Below, one piece after another: positions 1 through 9,570 of a stretch of DNA of 64,000 nucleotides (its first letter is position 1; each line of letters begins with the position of its first letter). The position numbers and the translations under genes were made by a program. This stretch comes from Opisthocomus hoazin (Eukaryota; Chordata; Aves; Opisthocomiformes; Opisthocomidae). The stretch is from NCBI RefSeq assembly GCF_030867145.1, contig NC_134421.1:23567979-23631978 (forward strand). The letters are read 5' to 3'. The notes below the pieces were generated by a model, which saw only the letters and a list, made by a program, of their open reading frames with translations, did not search any database and was not told the DNA's origin.

Positions 1-84
1 ATTGGCTGATGTCATTGCCAAGCCACTCTCCATGATATTTGAAAGGTCATGGCAGTCAGGTGAAGTTCCTGGTGCCTGGGAGAA

Positions 85-90
85 GGGAAA
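85..90. repeat. Left target-site duplication of the solo LTR
   Basis: GGGAAA directly before the LTR start TGTGG. Its twin at 507-512 follows the LTR end. Removing the LTR and one copy rejoins the CR1 frame (GAAGGGAAATATTGTGCC). Confidence 0.85.
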
Positions 91-250
91 TGTGGAGTCC
101 TGGCTGGATGAGAGGGGACATAGCTTGGTGCCGTTGAGCAACCCAGGTTCTGATCCGGAGGTGAGCCTTGGGAGCGGCTGACAGGGAACCCTGTTGGGAA
201 GGTAGAGCGACGAGCTCGGGACACTGGAGCACGGGGACCGTCACGTCACC

Positions 251-310
251 ATTTCCTGCCACACTGTCACTTCCTTCCTGCCACGCTGTCGTTTCCTGCC
301 ACAGCACTGC
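251..310 (+). repeat. Three tandem U3 repeats of about 20 bp
   Basis: Three imperfect direct copies sharing TTCCTGCCAC followed by a short variable part (251-270, 271-291, 292-310). They sit about 55-115 bp upstream of the TATA-like box of the solo LTR, where retroviral U3 enhancer repeats are usually found. A CRE-like TCACGTCAC stands just upstream at 241-249. Confidence 0.7.
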
Positions 311-365
311 TTCCACATCGAGATGCAGCTCTGCACCAATCACAACGAGTTGCAGTAGTTTTGCC

Positions 366-372
366 TATATAT
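366..372 (+). promoter_or_regulatory. TATA-like box of the LTR promoter
   Basis: TATATAT in the 3' half of the solo LTR, about 70 bp before the AATAAA signal. The order enhancer repeats, TATA, AATAAA, CA end fits U3-R-U5. Whether it is active today cannot be seen. Confidence 0.6.
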
Positions 373-437
373 GGATTAGGGGTCTGACTAATCAGATCCT
401 GTAATTGCTTTGCTATATGAACCTTGTTTTGCTGACT

Positions 438-443
438 AATAAA
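438..443 (+). terminator. LTR polyadenylation signal AATAAA
   Basis: AATAAA 63 bp before the LTR end, at the usual R-region place. Confidence 0.65.
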
Positions 444-506
444 GGTGAATGATCATACTCATATTGGGGTGACATCGTTACAACGTTTCCGTAACCCACG
501 CCAACA

Positions 507-512
507 GGGAAA
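507..512. repeat. Right target-site duplication of the solo LTR
   Basis: GGGAAA directly after the LTR end CCAACA, identical to 85-90. Confidence 0.85.
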
Positions 513-1898
513 TATTGTGCCCATTTTTAAAAAGGATAGAAAGGAGGACTCTGGGAACTACCGACCTGTCAGCCTCATCTCTGTGCCTGGAAAGATTGTG
601 GAACAGATCCTCCTAGAAGCTATGCTAAGGCACATGGAGGACAGGGAGGTGATTTGAGACAGCCAGCATGGCTTCACCAAGGACAAGTTCTGCCTGATCA
701 ACCTAGTGGCTTTCTATGATGGTGTGACTAGATCAGTGGACAAGGGAAGAGTTATGGATGTGATCTATGTGGACTTCTGTAAAGCCTTTTACACAGTCCC
801 TCAGAACATTCTTCTCTCTAAACTGGAGAAACATGGATTTGGTGGGTGGGACTGTTCGGTGGCTAAGGAAGTGGCTGGAAGGTCACAGTGAGAGGGTAGT
901 GGTCAATGGCTCAATGTCCAAGTGGATGCTGGTGACAAGTGGTGTCCCTCAGGGGTCTGTAGTGGGACCGGTGCTGTTTAACATTTTCATCAATGACTTA
1001 GGCAACAAGACTGAGTGCACACTCAGAAAATTTGCAGACGACACCAAGCTGAGTGGTGCAGTTGACACACCAGAAGGATGGGATGCCATCCAGAGGGACC
1101 AGGACAAGCTTGAGAAATGGGCCTGTGTGAACCTCATGAGGTTCAACACAGCCAAGTGCAAGGTCCTGCATCTGGGTCGGGGCAACCCCCACTATCAGGC
1201 TGGGGGATGAAGGGATTGAGAGCAGCCCTGCCAAGAAGGACTTGAGGGTACTGGTGGATGAAAAGCTTGACATGAGCCACCAATGTGCCTTGTAGCCCAG
1301 AAGGCCAACCATATCCTGGGCTGCATCAAGAGAAGTGTGGCCAGCAGGTCGAGGGAGGTGATTCTGGCCCTCTACTCCGCTCTGCTGAGACCCCACCTGG
1401 AGTCCTGCATCTAGCTCCGGAGACCCCAGCACAAGAAGGGCATGGAGTTGTTGGAACGGGTCCAGAGGAGGACCATAAAGATGATCTGAGGGCTGGAGCA
1501 CCTCTCCTATGAGGAAAGGCTGAGAGAGTTGGGGCTGTTCAGCCTGGAGAAGAGAAGGCTGCAGGGAGACCTTATAGCAGCCTGCCAGTACCTGAAGGGG
1601 GCCTACAGGAAAGATGAGGAAAATACTTTCAGCAGGGCTTGTTGCGATAGGACAAGGAGCAATGACTTTAAACTAGAAGAGGGCAGATTTAGACTAGATA
1701 GAAGGAAGAAATTTTTTACTGTGAGGGTGGTGAAACACTGGAGCATGTTGCCCGGAGAAGTAGTGGAGGCCCCATCCCTGGAAACATTCAAGGCCAGGCT
1801 GGATGATGCTCTGAGCAACCTGGTCTAGTTGAAGATACCCCTTCCCTATGCAGGGGGTTGGGCTAGATGACCTCTAAAGGTTCCTTCCAACCCAAAGC

Positions 1899-1920
1899 AT
1901 TCTATGATTCTATGATTCTG
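1899..1920 (+). repeat. CR1 3' tail octamers ATTCTATG
   Basis: Two perfect ATTCTATG units plus ATTCTG. This is the short 8-bp tail repeat that ends CR1 elements in place of a poly(A) tail, and it fixes the 3' boundary of the element. Confidence 0.93.
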
Positions 1921-3111
1921 AAAATTAGTACAAGGCTGCTTGTGGGACTCTGTCCTGTGAGACTGATCCTGAAGAAGCAGCTACTGTGCCACCATGTACA
2001 TTGCTCATTCTCTAGGTCAGGCTATATCACCTCCATACTGGAAGTTTTCAGTAAAACTGGTGAAATATGGTGTGGTGCTGTTTTCATAGAGGTCCTCAGC
2101 AAAAGAGAAGTCTCCTGTCAAGCTCCATGGTGAAGGATTTTCCAGTTTTCATTGATGAGAAAATCATATCCTGTGCCTCAAAAATAAATTAGAGTCACAT
2201 ATGCAAAAAGTTGTTCCAAACATTAGGGTGACACCTATGTCAGTATCTTGCTAAGCTACCTGACTGGTAAAGAAAAGTGCCAAGTTTCTGGATACTCTCA
2301 GAGAAACAGAGATGTTAAGAGCCTAAAAATCTATTAAATTGCCTGACCCGTCACTTTCTTCAAATAGAGATTAGATAAATAATCTCCATTATCCAGGGTA
2401 TTTGACAAAATTTTAGTGTAACAGGCTGAGAGTTTTCACTTTAATTTGTCAGATGTCAGCATCCTCGTTCCTAAATATAAATTAAAATTTTCTTAGATTT
2501 TATGTAAGTTTTATTGGCTTTTAGGTTCACTTAGGTGATATTCATTGGAAGTTTTGACTTACACATTTACAGGGTCTTATCTTCGAATTTTTGGTAGATT
2601 TGTTTTCTTGTAGGGGGTGTCTGCATGGATAGATGAGGGGAAAGAACTTGATTCTTTTTATTTTTGCCTTGGTGAGATGTTTGAGGAATAACGGTCTAAA
2701 GTTTAAGGGTAGTTTGTAATGGATGTTTGTAGTGGGCTTTTTTTTGAGGAGTGCTTCACTGTTTTAACAAAATTAATTTTTTAAGTGACAAATAAATAAG
2801 GAAAGAACCCCTCACACCTTATCCCTTGCCTAATGAAATGCTAATTTAATCATTCTAAACATATGGCACTTTTAAATTATGGATCTGAGATAATAGTTCC
2901 AAGTGCAATAAACTGTCATGTAAACTGTGATTAAGCACCATAATAATAAGAACACCCACCTATTGTATTAGAAAACCACTTTTACAGCTTGTGTCAGTGA
3001 GGCAATATCTCAAAAGATTGGTAATAGCTAGACCCATCCCTGTCCCCCACACTAAAATATGACAAAGGAAGGATTGGACAACTGAGTTCTGGAGAGTGAT
3101 CCACTATACTG
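1921..3111. other. AT-rich spacer, nothing recognised
   Basis: Unique-looking AT-rich sequence after the CR1 tail. The only open frames are short and have no recognisable protein. No repeat, promoter or RNA gene could be supported. Confidence 0.6.
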
Positions 3112-3445
3112 TTGCGCTCGGTGACTCGCACAGAGCAGAAGATCCTGGTGGAGGATGAGCTGTGGGCTCTCCCTGCCACATGTCCTGATGGTGGGCTGCA
3201 AGGTGATGCTGCTAGTGCCTGGTGGTTTGCCTCAGGCAGTCAGTTTCACTACACTCTTCCCACGGGGAGCCTACCGCGCGGTTTCCCCACACGAAAATAT
3301 CAGTGGCAATATTTGCTTACAGGATTCCTCCCTATGCATCAGGGTGTACTGTTTGCTCACCCAAGCCCTTACCACTCTTGCTGGGCTCTGAATCGCATCA
3401 GGGAACTGACCTTTCCAAAATAAAACTCTGAGAAAAAAAAAAAAA
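3112..3445 (+). pseudogene. Possible 3' end of a processed retrocopy
   Basis: A GC-richer block with several CpGs ends in AATAAA at 3419-3424, then 8 bp, then a 13-A run (3433-3445) followed by TT and seven more A. This looks like the reverse-transcribed 3' end of a polyadenylated RNA. A 103-codon frame (3112-3423) runs into it, but its protein is not recognised and lacks domain features. I could not find a matching target-site duplication upstream, so the 5' boundary is arbitrary. The alternative is a chance AATAAA next to an A-rich tract, or an LTR end. Confidence 0.35.
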
Positions 3446-6400
3446 TTAAAAAAATTTACATCCCTTACCCTGAAATTGTACATTTTCTCCCCTCAACGTG
3501 TTTGTCACTTGTTGTGTAGTGTTCCCTCCCACTGTTGCTAGAGACAATCCTGCTTAAAGAAGGAACCACGTTCCCTTATTCCTGCGTGCCCGTCCCTGCA
3601 GCTGAGCATGTGCATCTGTCAGTAGAGCTGTGCTGCCGCTTCATCACTCATCCCATTTTGTGGCATGGCTTCACAAAATGCTTAACACAACTGAGAGGAA
3701 GGAAAGCTCAGGAGGGTGGTGGTGGGAACAAAACCTTGAGGATGGGAACCTCTCAAACCAGCTTGGCCAGCAGAAATCTTGCAGTATGGAACCACACTCC
3801 TAGGCACTAGATGCAGCATCTAATTTCAACCTAAAGCCAGCACCTAATTTTCAAGCACAGTAGAACTGAGCATTAAAACACACCTTTCTGTTTTTTTTTT
3901 TTTCTTTTTAAATAAATCCTAAAAGGCTTGTGATAACAAACCTACCATCTACCATCTCTACTTTTTAAAATGTCATTTGGTGTTGGGACCCTAAGTATAT
4001 AGAGCTGTTGGAGATGCTAATCAGAAACAAAGAAGCAATGAGACTATCCCGTACCCAGAGTTACATTCTCAATTAGAAGTGATGTGACTTCAGGGAAGCT
4101 TGTACTTACATATTTCCAACATGTATAACAGTCTCTTAACCATTACATTATTCTAGATTTTCCCTCATTCTAAAGCCAGTATTTTAATTACAGTTTAATT
4201 TAGATGCATTGTAGGAAAGTTCACTGATCATCTTTTGTCCCTGATTACAGGCAAAACTAGAAGGTCTGTGATGGCTTGACTGTTATGCCTGATACATTTT
4301 TGTCAGTCCTGTTTTAGATTAAATCACAAAACAATCTAGTTTCTTAATTCAAACTTTAAAGTCTGATCTATCTCCCCAGCCTCCTTTTGAATATGCTAGT
4401 GATTCTTTAATGAAGTATGTATGAACTACTGATTATGAAACATGAAGAGATAAAATAAAATCTAAAATGAATAGCACATGCCTTCTTACAGTTGAGCAGG
4501 AACTAAAGTCTGATTGTATTCATGAAGAACTTGATCTTTTTATGGAATAATTCATTGAAATAAATTTGATTATCTTTTTAAAGTATATTTAATTAACTGT
4601 ATGGATTGCAATTTCATTAACTAAATGAAAATTGTGTCACAGCCTGTAGTCTTGCATGTATATACATATGCACAGACTCAGAAGGGTGGTACGAACTCAA
4701 ACCTCCTTTCTGGAATTTAGCCATTCCCAGGGGTGGAGAACATCGTCGTTACGGCTTGAGCGGTAGGTCTGTCACCGCTGGAGGGGATGTCACCAACCCT
4801 CCTCCTGGAAAAAGCCACTTTGCCTATCTGTGGAGGCAGGTCGAAGCAGGCTGTGCAGATGAACTGTCCCTCTTGTGATGGGTTCTTGTTATGGGGAACG
4901 AACAACACCTTGCAGCCTCTGTGTAGTTCTTCAAACAACTTGAATTAACTTTGAAAATAATTTGCTACTTCCTCAAGTGACAGATCTGCTTCTGTTAGCC
5001 CAGGAGTCCGATCTGGAAGGCAAGTGCCCATCAGGTCTGCCATACATGTTCAGTAGGTCCAACCTGAGAGGCACTCGATTTACTACTTCCTGACCTGCTA
5101 GTGTTGGCGCGATCGCCTGTTGGAAATCCCAGCTCAATATGTAAAAAAGTACTAGGCCAGGCCAGCTTTTAAGGTTGCTTCTAGGTTGAATTTGACCCAT
5201 TGTACTTTGAACAGCAGCAAGCACAAAGAGGCTTTGATCTTAACTTGAGTTTATAGACATACTATTTTTATTATACTTGGTAAATCAAGCGTTTTCGTAG
5301 GTTAGATCTTAAAAGAGCAGTTTCCACATGGGTATTTCCCAGTTTCATTCTCAAACTTTGCTGAAGGTAGCTAAAGAACAGTGGTGAGGAGGTTAAAGTG
5401 GCAGCAGATTTGTAGCATGGTTCAGGTGGCTCCAGGTGGGCTGTGACTGCTCAGCGAGCACTGGGCAGAAGGTTTGGCTGCCAGGGCTGGATGCTCCTTC
5501 AGCAGACCTCTGCCATACCCGGGTGCTGCATCTTGGCCACTGTCCCTTCTATTTCTGTTCTGCAACAGCTTCCCTGAGCACAAGCTGAGTCTCTATTAGC
5601 TGAAACACATGTCTGAATCTCCTTCTCCATGTTTGAAGCTGAGCCCAGGTCCAGGAGGAAATTTGCTTTGCCCCCACTTTTTGACAGTCTGGACTCCTTC
5701 GAATCAGTGGAAAACAACAAATACTGAGCCCTTTCCGGTTACAGATACATGTGATCTGACAAAGCAACCTGAGAAAATCTGCAAAATGGAAAACAAATTG
5801 GATTTCACAAAATGGATACTGATTAATTTCAATTTTTCTATCTTATCCTTTTGTACCTTGTTTATTTCCCCTCATTGTCTGTGAAACTCAGCAGTTGTTG
5901 ATAGCAAACATCACCTACTTATCTGAAAATTCTCAGAGCCATGTTCACTTCAAAGCCAGGCCTCCCTGAATGCTTACAGCCTCTCCAGTTTTGAAGTGAT
6001 CTGGAAATATCAGCACATTTGAATTAATGCTATTAAAACACTCATCAGCAATAAACATACTATAATCATTCCAAGAGCAGAGGTTTCATAACTTTTCACT
6101 TTAGTTTTTTTCTAGTGAGTCCCTGGAACGACTACAATTTCTAAAAAGGAGACACCTATATGTAGATCACAAATAGTTTTCAGTTTCTTTTTTTTTTTCA
6201 AATGAAAAGTTGACTTTCTGATGAAAGAAAGTAGAGGGATTAAGTCTGCTTAAATCTTGCCTGAATTGGAGTTCAGGTGCTTAGAACCCGAGTAATCCCC
6301 AGCCTGTGAACCACATCTGCCTCTTTACCAGCACTGCCTAGCCCTGGAGCTATTTATACTCACTAGACAAATCCCTGCCCAGTTTGGGAATGATCTTGGC

Positions 6401-6540
6401 ATGTATCTTGTTTTGTATATATGATCTAGAAACAAGGAACTGAGACTGTTATGCTTTATGGACTAAATTTTTAAAAAATTCAGTGAAGTAGTGCCTAAAG
6501 TAGATAGATAGAGAAAATGAAGGCAAGAATAAGGAAAAAG
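3446..6540. other. AT-rich spacer with a CpG-richer patch at 4690-5230
   Basis: Mostly AT-rich unique-looking DNA. The stretch 4690-5230 has more CpG than its surroundings (for example GGCGCGATCGCC near 5106) and carries two minus-strand open frames of 73 and 83 codons (4717-4938 and 4973-5224). Neither matches a family I know. No promoter or splice signals could be fixed. Confidence 0.45.
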
Positions 6541-7431
6541 CAGATTAAAGAGTCCACAAATAAATTAGGAGTTTTCAAATTAGTTGGGCCAGATCAGCTT
6601 CATTTTAAGATATTCGAAGCATGTCTGAAGCAACCACAAAGCTACTGTCTTTGAAAAGTGGTGGTGAATGATGAGGTGTTGAAAGATTAGGTAAGGACAA
6701 ATACACTGTATAACTTTAAAAAAGATTCAAGAAATTAAACACTAATCAGCTTGATTTCAGTTCCCAAGGAAAATCTTGGAACAATCAGTTTAACAAATAT
6801 TTGAAGGCAGTTGCTTTAAATGCATGCTCCCGAGCAAGCCAGGAACTCCATCTTGAGTAAATTAATGTAATGAAGGTGCAAACCTATCTGCCTATGCATA
6901 ACTGGAGATCAGTTGCTTATGGAAATATTCAAGAGCATAAAAGGAAAAAAGTATTCTATAGAAAACCTTAGAAACCAGATTTAATTTATTCAGTGCTTTT
7001 ATTACTTCCCAGATAATAGAATAAACATGATCTTAGGGGGAAGATTGAAATAATTGGTTCTTTGTAGCCTAAAGGAGAGAAGACTGGAGCTAGTCCGGGG
7101 AATAGGAGAAAAGACCAGACTAAGCATGTAAACATTTTTGCCAAGAGGAGGAGAATAATCATTTATCCATGTACAGGATTGGTAAAAAATAGGAAAGAAT
7201 GAGTTGAAATTGCAGAAAGGCATGTTACTGTTAGACATTAGAAAACCTTATATGGAAAGGTTACGAAATATTGAAAGTGATGACCAAGGAGGTTGTGGAT
7301 ATGCCAGTAGCAGAAGTTTTTAGCTAGCTGGATCACTATATGTCAGAATATGTATAGCTGATCCTGTATTGTAGCAGAGGAATGCAGTAGATGACAACCT
7401 CTTGGGATCCTACTTTCCTGTGATTTTACTG
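6541..7431 (+). mobile_element. Very old CR1/L3-like LINE remnant
   Basis: Heavily diverged, but in the order of a CR1/L3-like ORF2 plus 3' end. There is a GTTGGGCCAGAT block near 6583 (linker before RT), a TTTAAAAAAGATTC...CAGTTCCCAAGGAAA stretch at about 6714-6773 (the FKK...RPVSL...PGK box region), and an AAATTGCAG...TTAGACATTAGAAAA block at 7207-7245 (the C-terminal LQ...LDIRK region). A GGAGGTTGTGGA at 7289-7300 follows (REVVE region), then a tail whose AGATGACAACCTCTTGGGATCCTACTTTCC at 7389-7418 parallels the LINE 'gatgacctc...tcccttcc' 3' UTR. No frame survives. This recognition rests on remembered consensus order, not on a search. It is far older than the other CR1 copies. Confidence 0.75.
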
Positions 7432-8585
7432 TTGTATGAAAATAACAGAAATACATGAGTTCACATAGAAAAGATAGCTTTTTGCAAGTAATATATAACT
7501 TGCTGAAAAAACACAATAGCCTTTATTATGAAAGCTGAACATACTGACCTCTGTCTCCCATCACTTTTCTGATAATCTAAAATAGACTGATGTTAACAAA
7601 AAAACCCTTTTTGTCCCAAGGAGGAGACACTTTCTGTAGCATGCTCAAGAGACCAGGAATAGCAGAAAAGTCCATACTCCCCACAGGTCACAGTAGGTTC
7701 TCAGCAGAGAAGAGCTGTTTGTTACAGTAAAAAAGAGTTTGAGACTACAGCTAAACGAGTGGTGAATAATTTGGGTGAAAAGTGTACGTGGACATCTGAT
7801 GAGTACACATATACTAGGGGGACATTGACACTGTAAGCAGTGCTCTGAACTCCTGAGGAAGATCTCTAGGATCTACGCATATGTACCATAAAGCATAGAG
7901 CCCAAAGTTAACAAAAGGGAAATATATCAAGCTCAGGAACTGAAAGAATCTCCTTTAAGTAGAATACATCTTTTTTTTTTTTTTTTGATCACAGGAGTCT
8001 TCTGGAAATTCAGTATCAAATGATCAACACAGGAAAAACGGATATAAATGTTTCAGGGAGGAAAAACATTGTTGTCAAAATAAAATGTGGAGATTACTGT
8101 CTTTTCTTTTTTCCTTGAAAGACTTAGAGCACCGAGCTCTTTTGTTGTTTTATATATTTAAAGAAATTTACCCTGGTAAATATGGGACAGTACTTGGTTA
8201 GCACTATTGCACGCTCATTTGTGTTAATCTCATGATAAGCATGAAAAAGAATAGATTTACTTATTGCTTTTTGCTAAGACAAAGTACCAGATAAGTATTA
8301 TTGTTGCCTATGGAAACACTATTCCGGTGCATAAATGTGCAATAACATCCCTGGGCTATCTTTAGCATAAACCAATAATTCTGGTCACTATAGTTTGCTT
8401 GACAGTTGCTGAATTTCTGCTGATGTGTTTGGCATTTGGTTGTAATTACCTATTCATCTGAATTAAAAGATTGATCACTGCAGTCAATGACTGATACAAA
8501 ACAACATAAAAGAGATACATTAATACTGGAATTTTATGTAAGCATTGTTCCAGAGGGAAAAGAACATATGCAACAGGAAAATTGA
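7432..8585. other. AT-rich spacer, T-run, X-box-like site
   Basis: Contains a run of 16 T (7971-7986) without a recognisable SINE or retrocopy beside it. The part 8150-8500 has the less repetitive, motif-dense look of conserved noncoding DNA. It includes GTTGCCTATGGAAAC (8303-8317), which resembles an RFX X-box with one extra base between half-sites. No gene is seen. Confidence 0.4.
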
Positions 8586-8873
8586 GAAGACATCTGTCAC
8601 GGTAGTGAAGCCTCTGTCAAGCTTGATAATGATTATGAATCCACTACCATTGATATATTGCATGAAGCTGTGGGAATAGGAAGCTTTTCACATTACACAG
8701 AGAGTAATCAACATCCGACAGAAGTAGTCCCATCACACACACACCTGCTGCGTGCCTCACATCAGAATATGTTATCTGCAAATCTAAATGTTATTGGCAT
8801 GGCAGAAGGAGACAGACAAATAATGAGATTCACTTATGAGCTATTTTATTCCGCTGCTAATGAGGCTTTCTAG
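8586..8873 (+). other. Unrecognised 95-codon open frame
   Basis: Open from just after a TGA at 8583-8585 to a TAG at 8871-8873, with no good initiating ATG near its start. The translation is mixed and hydrophilic (contains SHYTESNQHP and FTYELFYSAANEAF) rather than low-complexity. I recognise no family. It could be a conserved noncoding stretch or a chance frame; an exon would need a splice acceptor upstream, and none is convincing. Confidence 0.2.
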
Positions 8874-9430
8874 TAACAAAACAAGCATTTGGTAACTTGC
8901 ATATATTCCTCAGAATGTGTTGACATACATAATTTAATCAATACATTTCAAATGCAGCCGAGTAATATTTCCAAACTGTTTCTTAAGAGGAAAGTCAAAT
9001 TGCCTGTAACAGAAAGATATATTTCTTTCCCATATATTTGTGTTTCTGTATTTTTGTGTGCATTTATATTATTATTAAAAAAAAACAAGAAAAAACTTGG
9101 GAGTATGTGGGCATGAGTGTATGCCCTAGAAATCTGTAGCTACAAAAAATTTTTTTTCAAATTAACCAGAAAATGTCTTTATTTCAACCCTTTTTTTTGG
9201 AGTTGAACTAAATTCAAATGTGTATAACATGAGCAGAAGCCTGTGTCTGAAGACAAGAAAACTACTAGAAAATGAATTCCCTCTAAGAAAAACAATGTGC
9301 AGCTCAGAATCTGTTTTTTTTTTGTGAAAGTCATATAAAACACACATCTCGGCGGATTTATGTACATGAACTGCAGTCTATGTTTTTCAAACAGTTTCAA
9401 AATTTGCCAAAATGTGCTCATCCAGCATAA
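8874..9430. other. AT-rich spacer with short A and T runs
   Basis: Nothing supported beyond short homopolymer runs (for example near 9076, 9150, 9190 and 9313). Confidence 0.5.
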
Positions 9431-9570
9431 GAATATACACACACACATATGCATATGAACATACAGAGACAGAATGTTTCAGCATACACGTATACATACA
9501 TATATATAAACAAAGCATATACACAAGAATATATTATGTCATATGTATATTACATGTTTCAGCAAATATT
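9431..9570. repeat. CA/TA-rich simple sequence
   Basis: Low-complexity alternating purine-pyrimidine stretch: a short (CA)n at 9436-9447, then interrupted ATAC/TATA words up to about 9560. It is a degenerate microsatellite. Confidence 0.65.

Larger units (their letters stand above)
91..506 (+). mobile_element. Solo LTR of an endogenous retrovirus, inserted in CR1
   Basis: A 416-bp block with no CR1 similarity cuts the CR1 reading frame. It begins TGTGG and ends CCAACA (TG...CA ends). The CR1 flanks carry a perfect 6-bp direct repeat GGGAAA at 85-90 and 507-512, the expected target-site duplication. Inside, in the same orientation, are tandem repeats in the U3 position (251-310), a TATA-like box (366-372) and a polyadenylation signal (438-443). 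No primer-binding site, polypurine tract or gag/pol/env follows, so this is a solo LTR left by recombination between two LTRs. A 6-bp duplication is usual for alpha-/beta-retrovirus-like (ERVK-type) avian elements; the family is not assigned. Confidence 0.88.
2..1828 (+). pseudogene. CR1 ORF2 reverse transcriptase remnant
   Basis: Broken coding region of the CR1 polyprotein. Segments recognisable by eye: 2-90 (fingers region, GEVPGAWEKG), 513-654 (FKK...NYRPVSL box), 658-845 (SQHGF, then VDFCKAF with the first catalytic aspartate), about 850-1210 (SGVPQGS box and the FADD catalytic box) and 1529-1828 (C-terminal region ending in a TAG stop). Frames change between the 658-845 and 850-1210 segments and again between 1210 and 1529, and an in-frame TGA stands at 655-657. 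The LTR at 91-506 separates the first two segments. In the living family this protein nicks target DNA and reverse transcribes the element RNA; this copy cannot make it. Confidence 0.93.
1..1920 (+). mobile_element. CR1 LINE, decayed, split by a solo LTR
   Basis: Non-LTR retrotransposon of the CR1 family, read left to right. The first bases already encode the middle of ORF2 (fingers of the reverse transcriptase, in frame from base 2), so the element continues beyond the left edge or is 5'-truncated close to it. The reading resumes after the LTR insertion, includes the catalytic FADD box at 1031-1042, and ends with a short 3' UTR and the CR1 tail octamers at 1899-1920. The body has an in-frame stop at 655-657, frameshifts near 845-870 and in 1210-1529, and many substitutions, so it is old and dead. 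The ATTCTATG tail and the 3' UTR differ from the copies at 30 and 51 kb, which indicates another CR1 subfamily. The family assignment is very secure; the subfamily is not assigned. Confidence 0.96.

Noticed and set aside
241..310. Tandem repeats as a CRISPR array
   Set aside because: Only three imperfect adjacent units without spacers, inside a retroviral LTR of vertebrate DNA.
998..1501. 167-codon minus-strand frame
   Set aside because: Antisense shadow of the CR1 ORF2 remnant; similar antisense frames occur in the other CR1 copies.
7971..7986. Poly(T) as the tail of a minus-strand retrocopy
   Set aside because: No AATAAA at the right distance on the minus strand and no recognisable body.
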